A stretch of 64,000 bases of DNA from Cupriavidus sp. 2SB (GTDB lineage: Bacteria; Pseudomonadota; Gammaproteobacteria; Burkholderiales; Burkholderiaceae). This document shows positions 25,765-33,592 of the stretch, piece after piece. The translations under genes were made by a program, and so were the position numbers. Where the stretch lies: NCBI RefSeq assembly GCF_005503625.1, contig NZ_SCMX01000017.1:38342-102341 (forward strand). The letters run 5' to 3'. The notes beneath the pieces are model-generated. The model was not told where the DNA came from, ran no database searches, and worked only from the letters and a program-made list of their open reading frames with translations. Numbering within the stretch: position 1 is the first letter of the stretch; every line of letters starts with the position of its first letter.

Positions 25765-26991
25765 CTAGATGGCCGGCGCCATCTGTTCGCGATAGCGTCC
25801 GGCCAGCACCTGGCTCAGGATCAGCGCGGCCACGGCACACACCGCCGCAAACAGATAGACCGCCGGGTAGCCACCTTGCTTGGCGATGAGACCGGCGATG
25901 GGGCCGGTCAGACCCAGCGCGAAATCGAGAAACAGCGAGTAGGCGCCGAGTGCCGATCCGCGATTGGTCGCCGGCACGCGCTTCACGGCTTCCATGCCGA
26001 GCGACGGGAACACCAGCGAGAAACCGAAACCGACCACGGCGGCGCCAACCAGTGCCTGCCACGGTGCGTGCGCCATCCAGATAATGGCCAGGCCGGCTGC
26101 TTCCACCGCAAACGACACCAGTGCCACCAGATAGCCGCCGAAGCGCGTGATGCTGTTCGCCATCAGCAGGCGGGCCAGCACGAAGCAGGTGCCGAGCGCT
26201 GTCAGTGCCAGCGCTGCGTGATCCCAGCCATGGCCCGCGTAGTAGAGCGTGATGAACGCGGTGATCGCGCCGAATCCCACCGAACCCAGGGCGAGGCACA
26301 GGCCGAATGGCGTCATCGCACGGAACACGCGACGGAAGGGCAGGCGCTCGCCCTTGAGGATCGGCACGGGTGCGCGGCGGCGTGCCAGCAGCAACGCGAT
26401 GCCCGCGATCAACGTGGTCACGATGCCGATGATCGCCAGCCCGCCATGACCGGCCAGTAGCACGCCCATGGGCGCACCCACTGCCAACGCACCGTAGGTG
26501 GTGATGCCATTCCACGAAATCACCTTGGCCGTATGACGTGCCCCGGCACTGCCGATGCCCCACGCGATCGTGCCCGTGGTGACAAGACTCTCACCCGCAC
26601 CCAGCATCAGGCGCGCCGCGAACAGCCACGCCAGCCCGAGCCAGTCGGTGCCGGCGAACAATGCCGCGATCCATGTCAGCAGGCCGCTGCCGGTGACCAG
26701 TACGAGTCCGGTCAGTACCGAACGCTTCGGGCCTTGTGTATCGCACAGCGTGCCGGCCCAAGGGCGGCTCAAGAGCGTGGCCAGGTACTGGATGCTGATG
26801 GCAAGGCCCGCCAGCACGGCGCTGTAGCCCAGGTCGCCGTGGACAAAGCCCGGCACCACGGCAATCGGCAGGCCGACGGCGAGATAGGCAATGAAGTTGA
26901 AAAAGACAACCGAAAGAATGCGGCGCGTCACATCGCCGGAAGTGGGTTCGGCATGCGGCGGCGTGACCGGTAAGGGGCTTGAGGCAGACAT
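25765..26991 (-). CDS. MFS transporter (YhhS/YfcJ-like)
   Basis: A 408-residue inner-membrane transporter with about 12 hydrophobic segments. The LSRPWAGTLCDTQGPKRSV loop between TM2 and TM3 (residues 72-90) and the following GARLMLGAGES-like segment match the YhhS family of exporters. The start at MSASSPL was used. The longer frame to 27063 enters the divergent promoter region. Substrate unknown. Divergent from an IclR regulator with an inverted repeat between them. Confidence 0.85.
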   Translation of the reverse strand: MSASSPLPVTPPHAEPTSGDVTRRILSVVFFNFIAYLAVGLPIAVVPGFVHGDLGYSAVLAGLAISIQYLATLLSRPWAGTLCDTQGPKRSVLTGLVLVTGSGLLTWIAALFAGTDWLGLAWLFAARLMLGAGESLVTTGTIAWGIGSAGARHTAKVISWNGITTYGALAVGAPMGVLLAGHGGLAIIGIVTTLIAGIALLLARRRAPVPILKGERLPFRRVFRAMTPFGLCLALGSVGFGAITAFITLYYAGHGWDHAALALTALGTCFVLARLLMANSITRFGGYLVALVSFAVEAAGLAIIWMAHAPWQALVGAAVVGFGFSLVFPSLGMEAVKRVPATNRGSALGAYSLFLDFALGLTGPIAGLIAKQGGYPAVYLFAAVCAVAALILSQVLAGRYREQMAPAI

Positions 26992-27127
26992 CGTGATCTT
27001 GGGGGCACTGGAGGGAACGGGCATTCTCCATCGCACGTATGACGACCTAGGGAAAACCCGCAAGCCGCATCATACCGGGATTGCCGTGGGTGCGTGAAAG
27101 CGGTTGGTGACGCCAGGTGAGACAAAA

Positions 27128-27159
27128 CCCCGGTTGTTGCTGGATTGACAACAACGGGG
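27128..27159. promoter_or_regulatory. candidate operator between MFS and IclR genes
   Basis: Inverted repeat CCCCG(G)TTGTTG - 9 bases - CAACAACGGGG, with 11-bp arms and one bulged base. It is centred about 60 bp before the IclR start. Position suggests autoregulation and control of the divergent MFS gene. Confidence 0.55.
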
Positions 27160-27206
27160 CCGTTCTATACGGTGGACGGCCGTTCCGACCGCCAGACCCT
27201 TCCTCC

Positions 27207-27971
27207 ATGCCACGCAAAGCCGCCCAGTTATCCGAAGCCGACAAGCACTCCGCCGACGGTGGCGCTATTGCCGTGGACCGCGCGCTGTTCGTGCTCTCGG
27301 TCTTTCGCGAGGGTGACGGCGCGCTCGGTCTGGCCGAACTCGCGCAGCGCAGCGGCCTGTACAAGAGCACGTTGCTGCGGTTGCTGGCATCGCTGGAACA
27401 TGCGCGCATGGTGCAGCGCCATGCGGATGGGCGCTATGGCCTGGGGCCCGAGATCGCGCGGCTCAATGCGGTCTACGCCGCGTCGTTCTCGCTGGAACAA
27501 GTGGTGATGCCTGCCTTGCGCGAGCTGGTGCGCGTGACCAATGAATCGGCCGCGTTCCACGTCGAGCAGGGCGAGCATCGGCTGTGCCTGTATCGCGTGG
27601 ATTCTCCGCAACCGGTGCGCGACCACATCCGCGCTGGCGATCTGTTGCCGCGCAACCGTGGTGCCGGTGGGCGCGTGCTGCGCGCCTTTGCCGGGGCGCG
27701 TGGCGAGGTCTATCAGAAGATCCGCGACGAAGGGGTGATCGCACTGATCGGGGATCGCAGCCCCGATATTGCGGGTGTGTCGGCGCCGGTGTTCGGCCCC
27801 GATGGCGCACTACGCGGGGCGCTGACGCTGACCTGCCCCACGCCGCGTTTCTCCGACGGCTTTCGCGAGCAGGTACTCGATGCCGCGCGGCAGTTGACCG
27901 CCGCGCTGGGCGGTACGTTTCCAGCGGTGAAGCCCGCAACGTCGGGCAAAGCGCCGCCGCTCGACGACTGA
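27207..27971 (+). CDS. IclR family transcriptional regulator
   Basis: A 254-residue regulator with an N-terminal winged helix (AVDRALFVLSVF... LGLAELAQRSGLYKSTLLR, about residues 22-58) and an IclR effector domain to residue 240. The start at MPRKAAQ was chosen. The frame extension to 27117 crosses the operator-like repeat. It probably controls the divergent MFS transporter. Confidence 0.88.
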   Translation: MPRKAAQLSEADKHSADGGAIAVDRALFVLSVFREGDGALGLAELAQRSGLYKSTLLRLLASLEHARMVQRHADGRYGLGPEIARLNAVYAASFSLEQVVMPALRELVRVTNESAAFHVEQGEHRLCLYRVDSPQPVRDHIRAGDLLPRNRGAGGRVLRAFAGARGEVYQKIRDEGVIALIGDRSPDIAGVSAPVFGPDGALRGALTLTCPTPRFSDGFREQVLDAARQLTAALGGTFPAVKPATSGKAPPLDD

Positions 27972-28224
27972 TCGAAAGACCGGCATTTCGCCGGATTGCC
28001 GGGACGTTCCTTCACTCGGTCACGCGCGTGTTCGCGCCGATATTTCATTGCGTTACAACGCCGTGGTACCCGGCTTGTCGGGGGTGCCGCCGCGCCTTGC
28101 GTGCGGGCTATGATGCGTGTTTTCGCGCCGCACCTATCCTCCGTTATCCGCGTCGGGGACCCGTTTCAGGGTTAACGCGAATAACGGCAGTCGCCCCCGG
28201 TAGCGTCAGAGGACACCGATTCCC

Positions 28225-29529
28225 TTGCACCTGGCTCAGCAGACCATTCTGGTCGTCATGATGGTGGTTTTTTCCAGCACGCTTGTCATGGGCGCGGGGC
28301 TGGTGCTTGCGCTGCGCGCGAGCGAGGCCGGCCGCCTGTGGGCCACCGGACATGTGCTGGCATCGGCGGCGGGTCTTGCCGTGGCGGCCAGCGTCGGCCT
28401 GGGCAACGGTTCGCCGCAGGTGGCCGCGCTGGGTGCCGGCGCGTATGTGGTGGGCCGGCTCATCATCTATCGCGGCGTACGTGTCTACTACGGTCTGCCC
28501 GATCACCGCCTGTTGCTGCGCGGCGTTGGTGCAGTAACCGTGGTGCTGCTGGCGCTGGCCAGTGGCCTGCCCGACGGTCCGTTGTTCGTGCATGGCATGG
28601 CGTACGGCATGCTGGCGATGCTGTCTTTCAGCACCATCATCACGATGCTGCGCAGCCGCCGTGGCCGTACGAGCATCGGTGGGCCACTGGTGCTGGCTTC
28701 GCATCTGGTGCTGCTCGGCGCGCAGGTGGCGGCCCTCAGCTATGGTGCCGCGTTCCGGGGCATCGCTGTCACGCCGTTCTTCCTGCAGACCAGTGCGTCC
28801 GTCTGGCCGCTGACGCCGCTGATTGCTGTACTGCTGGGCCTGTTCGGCTTCAGCCTGATGGCGATGGAACAGATCATCGCGCGCAATGAGAGCGGCGCGC
28901 GGCTCGATGCGCTAACCGGTCTGCTGAACCGCGGGGCGCTGGATGTGACGGCCATGTCGATGGCGGCACGTTGGCAGCGCGAAGGCGAGGCGCTGTCCTG
29001 CCTGGTCATCGATGTGGACCATTTCAAGGCCGTGAACGACCGGCACGGCCACCATGCCGGCGACCATGTGCTGCGCGAAATCGCCATCGCACTGGACAAC
29101 TCGCGCCGCGCTTCGGATATCGCTGGTCGCTATGGCGGCGAGGAATTCTGCATTCTGTGTCCGCATACCGACGAGCACCAGGCCACCGCGTTGGCCAACC
29201 GCATCCTGCGCAAGGTGCGGCTGATCGAGCTGCCCGCAGGCGAAGGGGCTGGTTGCGGCCACGCGAGCGTCAGCATCGGCGTGGCCCAGCTTCGCGGCGG
29301 TGCAACAGGCCGGGAAGGACTCTGGCGCAGCCTGTTCGCGGAAGCGGATCGCGCGCTGTATCAGGCCAAGCAGCGCGGCCGCAACCAGTTCGTGGTGGGG
29401 TCGAGCATGGTGGTGGAGGCCGCTCCCGCCACTTCATCCGCTGAATCTGCAAAGTCTGACACTGCCGTGCCGTCAGGGCTGCCTGTCAGTGCCGACGCGG
29501 CGGACACGCCGGCACTGACCACCGCCTGA
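28225..29529 (+). CDS. membrane-anchored GGDEF diguanylate cyclase
   Basis: A 434-residue inner-membrane protein. About six to seven hydrophobic segments fill residues 1-215. A GGDEF domain follows (about 225-395) with the active-site GGEEF at 304-308 and an intact product-inhibition site RASD at 295-298, so it is expected to make cyclic di-GMP and be feedback-inhibited. The C-terminal 40 residues are Ala/Ser-rich. The start codon used is TTG at 28225. ATG at 28258 is an alternative. It lies directly upstream of the autotransporter, and control of surface adhesion is a plausible, unproven role. Confidence 0.88.
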   Translation: MHLAQQTILVVMMVVFSSTLVMGAGLVLALRASEAGRLWATGHVLASAAGLAVAASVGLGNGSPQVAALGAGAYVVGRLIIYRGVRVYYGLPDHRLLLRGVGAVTVVLLALASGLPDGPLFVHGMAYGMLAMLSFSTIITMLRSRRGRTSIGGPLVLASHLVLLGAQVAALSYGAAFRGIAVTPFFLQTSASVWPLTPLIAVLLGLFGFSLMAMEQIIARNESGARLDALTGLLNRGALDVTAMSMAARWQREGEALSCLVIDVDHFKAVNDRHGHHAGDHVLREIAIALDNSRRASDIAGRYGGEEFCILCPHTDEHQATALANRILRKVRLIELPAGEGAGCGHASVSIGVAQLRGGATGREGLWRSLFAEADRALYQAKQRGRNQFVVGSSMVVEAAPATSSAESAKSDTAVPSGLPVSADAADTPALTTA

Positions 29530-29574
29530 GGCGGGATGATGCCTGTCATTTTCTGATTTCACTTAAGTGTCAAA

Positions 29575-29600
29575 ACTGAAACATTCAATAATGTTTCAGT
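29575..29600. promoter_or_regulatory. perfect 11-bp inverted repeat upstream of autotransporter
   Basis: ACTGAAACATT-CAAT-AATGTTTCAGT, 58 bp before the autotransporter ATG in an AT-rich gap, next to an 8-bp palindrome ACTTAAGT at 29560-29567. It has no T-run of terminator type on the plus strand, so an operator is more likely than a terminator. Confidence 0.6.
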
Positions 29601-29657
29601 GATTTCGGACGCAAACTCGCATCGGACTGCCGATCCCGGCAGCGCAGGGAGATTCCG

Positions 29658-32600
29658 ATGTCCGAATCGAAGCGTTCCCGACGTTCGCCATCCCCAACGC
29701 CTTATCTCGGCATTGCCTTGCTCGGCCTGGCCCTGCCTGCACCGACGCGTGCGCAGGGATCGTGCAATATTCCGCTGGGCGGCACCTACACCACCACGGT
29801 GGCATGTACACCGGCCGTCCGCACGGCGGCGTCCCTCCAGACCCTTGATGGCGCATCCTTCTCATCGGCCTCCGGACCCAGCCTGCGTGTGTACGGCCAG
29901 CAGGCCGATGCGACGATTTCGGTGTCTGGCAGCACGGTTTCCAATGCCAGCGCCATCGCAGCCAACGCGATTGGCGCGCAGGTCAACGGCGGGCTGGGCA
30001 ACGCCACGATCCGCTTCTCGGGCGGACCCACCTCGGTCACGGTGTCGGGGGCCGCAGCGCTCGATGCGGTCTCCGTCATCAACAACACCCTCGGCAGCAG
30101 CCTGATCGACGTGGCGGCGGGTACGCGGCTGGACATTCGCAATGAGGTCATTGGCGACGAGCACGACGGCATCGAGATCAACGCCCCAGGCGGCGGCAAT
30201 GCCACGGTGACGCACAACGGAACCGGCACCATCTCAACGGCTGGCGGCAACGGCGTGTGGATCAAGGCAACGGGGGCAGGCGAGACTTCGGTGCAGATCG
30301 GCAGCGGCGTGTCGATGGTGATCGACAACACCGGCACGATACTCAACGACAACGCCGAGGAACCCGGTCCCGAGGCGGGCGCCGCGAATCACGCAGGCAT
30401 TCGTGTGCGCCAGGCCACCACCGGCGCGGTGTCCGTCAACAACGCCGCTGCGATCCAGGCAATTGCCGAGAACGGCATGGGTATCCTCGTCGAAGGGGGA
30501 ACCGTCGGCGCCACCACCATCGTCAATACCGGTGCGATTTCCACCGATGGCACGGCTGGGTCCGCGATCCGCACGGGCAGCAAGGGTGGCGACATCGCGA
30601 TCCGCAACGCCGGACGGCTGTTCACCACGGGCATCAATGGCCATGGCATCTACGTCAATCCGTCGCCCGGCAATGTGCAGATCGAGAACACGGGCGAGAT
30701 CGCGGTGGGTAGCGCCGCCGCACTCGACGGTTCGCGCGGCATCTACGTGATTGCCACGGGCGCGGGCAACGCCACGATTACCGGCACGGGCGATATCACG
30801 GTGCTCGGCAATGCCGCGACCGCACGCAGTTTCGGCATCACGGCGAGCGCGGTCAACGGCAATGTGGGCATCGACTATAGCGGCGCGTTTTCCGTAGCGG
30901 GCTTTGGCGCCGCCGCGATCCGCGCGCATTCCACCAACGGCGAGGCGACCGTCAACTACACCGGCGCGCGGATCGAAACGTTCCACAGCAATGCCAACGG
31001 CATCTACGTCACGAACGATTCCACGACTGCGCTGGCATCCATTGCCGCGAGCGGGGTCATCGTCACGCACTCGGATGCCGGTACGGGCGATGGCTCAGGT
31101 GCCGGGGCATTCGGCCTGCAGGCCACCACGCGCGGCGGCCCGGTGTCGGTGCGCTTCACGGGGACGAGCATCGACGTGAACGGCTCGGGCGCGGCCATCG
31201 TGGCGGGTAGTGCCACTGGCACGGGCAACACCGGCGAAGGCACGGTCACCATCGAGAACGCCGGCGCGCTGACGGCGCGTGGCAACCTGCAACGCGGCAT
31301 CTGGAGCTTTTCGCGTACGGGTGCGCAGACCATCACGAATACGGGCGCGATCCAGACGCTCGGCAACTTGTCCTCGCAAGGCATCTACGCGGTGGGCACC
31401 GGCGCTGCCGATATCACGGTGGCAAATGGTGGCGCGATCACCACGCGCGGCGTGGACTCATCGGGTATCGACGCCACGTCGGTGGGCGGCAGCGTCGACG
31501 TATCGAGCACGCAGCCCGTTCAGGGCGGATGGAGCACGAGTGCGGGCATCAGAGTGGGCGGCGCCACGCAGCGCGTCCGCAACGGTGCGAGTCTTGGGGC
31601 GCTGAGCGATTTCGCAGTGGCCGCGGATGCCGGGTCGGCGGGCAACCTGTCACTGGTAAACGCAGGCCAGATGACCGGCGTGGTCACGGCATTCACGTCC
31701 GCCTCGACGATCGACAATACGGGCACATGGTATCTGCGCCGCTTCGCGGACCTGAACGGCTCGGGCGCACGCGATATCTGGCGCGTCGCGGTATCGAACC
31801 TGGGCACGAGTGGTGCCAATGTCGTGAACAACAACGGCACGCTGTGGCTCGCGGCGCAACCGGGGGCAGATGGTGCGGTACGCAGCCCGGCGGATGCCAT
31901 TGTCTACTTCGACACGACCAACGCCTATTTGCCGCTTGGGCAGGCAGCGAACACTCCCACGCTGGGCGGTGCGGTGCAGGGACAACTGCTTGGCGTGAAT
32001 ACCTTCAACAACGCTGGCACGATCGACCTGACCGGTGGCGGCACGGCGGTGGGCAACGTGCTGGTCATCACGGGCGGACAGACTGCGGGGGCGAATGGGG
32101 GCGGGCAGTTCGTGTCGAACGGCGGCGCGCTGAAACTCAATACGGTGCTTGACGAAGGCGGCGCCGCGAGCCGCTCGGACATGCTGGTGGTGGATGCCAC
32201 GTCCACGGGTGCAGGCGGCCCCACGCGGGTATCGGTGACCAATCGCGGCGGCGATGGCGCGTTGACGGTGGCCAGTGGCATCCCGTTGGTCGAGATCATG
32301 AACAAGTCTCCTGCCGCGAGCGATCCGAATGCGTTTGCGCTGAACGGCCGTGCGGTGGCGGGCGCGTACGAGTACCGGCTGTTCCGTGGCGACCAGAACG
32401 GTGCCAACACCGATGTCTGGTATCTGCGCTCGGAGCGCAGTGTCGATCCCACACCGCCCAGCCCGCCGCAGCCGCTCTATCGTCCCGAGGTGGGCGCGTA
32501 TCAGGCCAACCAGCGGCTGGCGGGCCAGATGTTCGTCCATAGCCTGCATGACAGGCTTGGCGAGTTGCAGTTCGTCGAGCAGCAAGGCTTCGATCCCGCG

Positions 32601-33440
32601 CAGGATAAGCCGCGTGCCGCCTGGCTACGCGCAGTGGGCAACTGGCAGGGGGCGCGCAGCAAGGATGGTGTGTTCAAGACATCGACCGATTCGTTCCTGC
32701 TGCACGGCGGCCTGGAACTTGCCCGCTGGCGCGAAGGCCCGAACACCGATCGCGGCCATGCGGGGTTGATGCTCAGCTATGGCACCGCCACGACCGATGC
32801 CGAAGCCCTGGGCAACGGCTTCCGCGCCAAGGGCAAGGTCGAAGGCTGGAGCGTGGGAGCCTACGGCACGTGGTATCAGAACGACGAAAAGAAGCTCGGG
32901 GCCTATGTCGATACGTGGTTCCAGTACGGCTGGTTCACGAACCGCGTGCAGGGCGACTTGCTGCCGAGCGTGAAATACAACGCGCAGGCCCTGGCGCTAT
33001 CGGGTGAGGTTGGCTATGCGGTGCCAATGCGCGATGGCTGGGTGGTGGAACCACAGGCGCAACTGATCTACGCGCACTACGACGAGGATGATGTCACGGA
33101 GCCGAACGGCACGCGTATCCGGGGCGCCGATTCGTCGGGGTTGATTACCCGGCTTGGCGTGCGTACGCATCGCACCTGGGAGCGCGAAGATGGCAAGCGC
33201 GTGCAGCCCTATCTCACGCTGAACTGGTGGTACAGCAATACGGACAGCACCATCTCGTTCAATCAACTGCCGGTGGACACGATGTATCCGCATAACCGGT
33301 TTGAAGTGAAGCTGGGTGCAAATGTCGATCTTGGAAAGCGGCTGACCGGATGGGCCAATGTGTCGGGGTCGTGGGGGCAGCAGGATTACTACCAGTACGC
33401 GGTCAGGGTGGGGGGTGGGAGGATTGTGTTGGGGTTGTGA
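29658..33440 (+). CDS. autotransporter with beta-helical passenger
   Basis: A 1260-residue type Va secreted protein. The signal peptide ends around residue 33 (LPAPTRAQGSC). The passenger, about residues 35-950, consists of irregular repeats of 20-25 residues with NTG/NAG turns (for example ITNTGAIQTLGN), typical of a right-handed beta-helix. A conserved pertactin-like junction precedes an autotransporter beta-barrel at about 985-1260 ending GGRIVLGL. It is rich in Gly, Ala, Thr and Asn and almost lacks cysteine in the helix. No catalytic triad was recognised, so adhesion or aggregation is more likely than proteolysis. Confidence 0.9.
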   Translation: MSESKRSRRSPSPTPYLGIALLGLALPAPTRAQGSCNIPLGGTYTTTVACTPAVRTAASLQTLDGASFSSASGPSLRVYGQQADATISVSGSTVSNASAIAANAIGAQVNGGLGNATIRFSGGPTSVTVSGAAALDAVSVINNTLGSSLIDVAAGTRLDIRNEVIGDEHDGIEINAPGGGNATVTHNGTGTISTAGGNGVWIKATGAGETSVQIGSGVSMVIDNTGTILNDNAEEPGPEAGAANHAGIRVRQATTGAVSVNNAAAIQAIAENGMGILVEGGTVGATTIVNTGAISTDGTAGSAIRTGSKGGDIAIRNAGRLFTTGINGHGIYVNPSPGNVQIENTGEIAVGSAAALDGSRGIYVIATGAGNATITGTGDITVLGNAATARSFGITASAVNGNVGIDYSGAFSVAGFGAAAIRAHSTNGEATVNYTGARIETFHSNANGIYVTNDSTTALASIAASGVIVTHSDAGTGDGSGAGAFGLQATTRGGPVSVRFTGTSIDVNGSGAAIVAGSATGTGNTGEGTVTIENAGALTARGNLQRGIWSFSRTGAQTITNTGAIQTLGNLSSQGIYAVGTGAADITVANGGAITTRGVDSSGIDATSVGGSVDVSSTQPVQGGWSTSAGIRVGGATQRVRNGASLGALSDFAVAADAGSAGNLSLVNAGQMTGVVTAFTSASTIDNTGTWYLRRFADLNGSGARDIWRVAVSNLGTSGANVVNNNGTLWLAAQPGADGAVRSPADAIVYFDTTNAYLPLGQAANTPTLGGAVQGQLLGVNTFNNAGTIDLTGGGTAVGNVLVITGGQTAGANGGGQFVSNGGALKLNTVLDEGGAASRSDMLVVDATSTGAGGPTRVSVTNRGGDGALTVASGIPLVEIMNKSPAASDPNAFALNGRAVAGAYEYRLFRGDQNGANTDVWYLRSERSVDPTPPSPPQPLYRPEVGAYQANQRLAGQMFVHSLHDRLGELQFVEQQGFDPAQDKPRAAWLRAVGNWQGARSKDGVFKTSTDSFLLHGGLELARWREGPNTDRGHAGLMLSYGTATTDAEALGNGFRAKGKVEGWSVGAYGTWYQNDEKKLGAYVDTWFQYGWFTNRVQGDLLPSVKYNAQALALSGEVGYAVPMRDGWVVEPQAQLIYAHYDEDDVTEPNGTRIRGADSSGLITRLGVRTHRTWEREDGKRVQPYLTLNWWYSNTDSTISFNQLPVDTMYPHNRFEVKLGANVDLGKRLTGWANVSGSWGQQDYYQYAVRVGGGRIVLGL

Positions 33441-33463
33441 GGCGCCACGTTCTCGCTCGGTTT

Positions 33464-33592
33464 TCTCCCCTCTCCCGCTTTGCGGGAGAGGGGCGGGGGA
33501 GAGGGCCAGCGGTTCAAATTGCGACACGATCGGCAAGCAGAGCCTCCTGCCCTCTCCCCCAACCCCTCTCCCGCTCGCGGGAGAGGGGAGCA
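33464..33592. repeat. palindromic intergenic repeat, full copy C
   Basis: A full-length copy of the repeat also seen at 16648-16776, with CTCCCCTCTCCCG-type stem-loops at both ends and the conserved middle. Its right part is read as the C terminus of the CYP116B gene, whose stop codon (33514-33516) lies inside the element. Confidence 0.9.
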
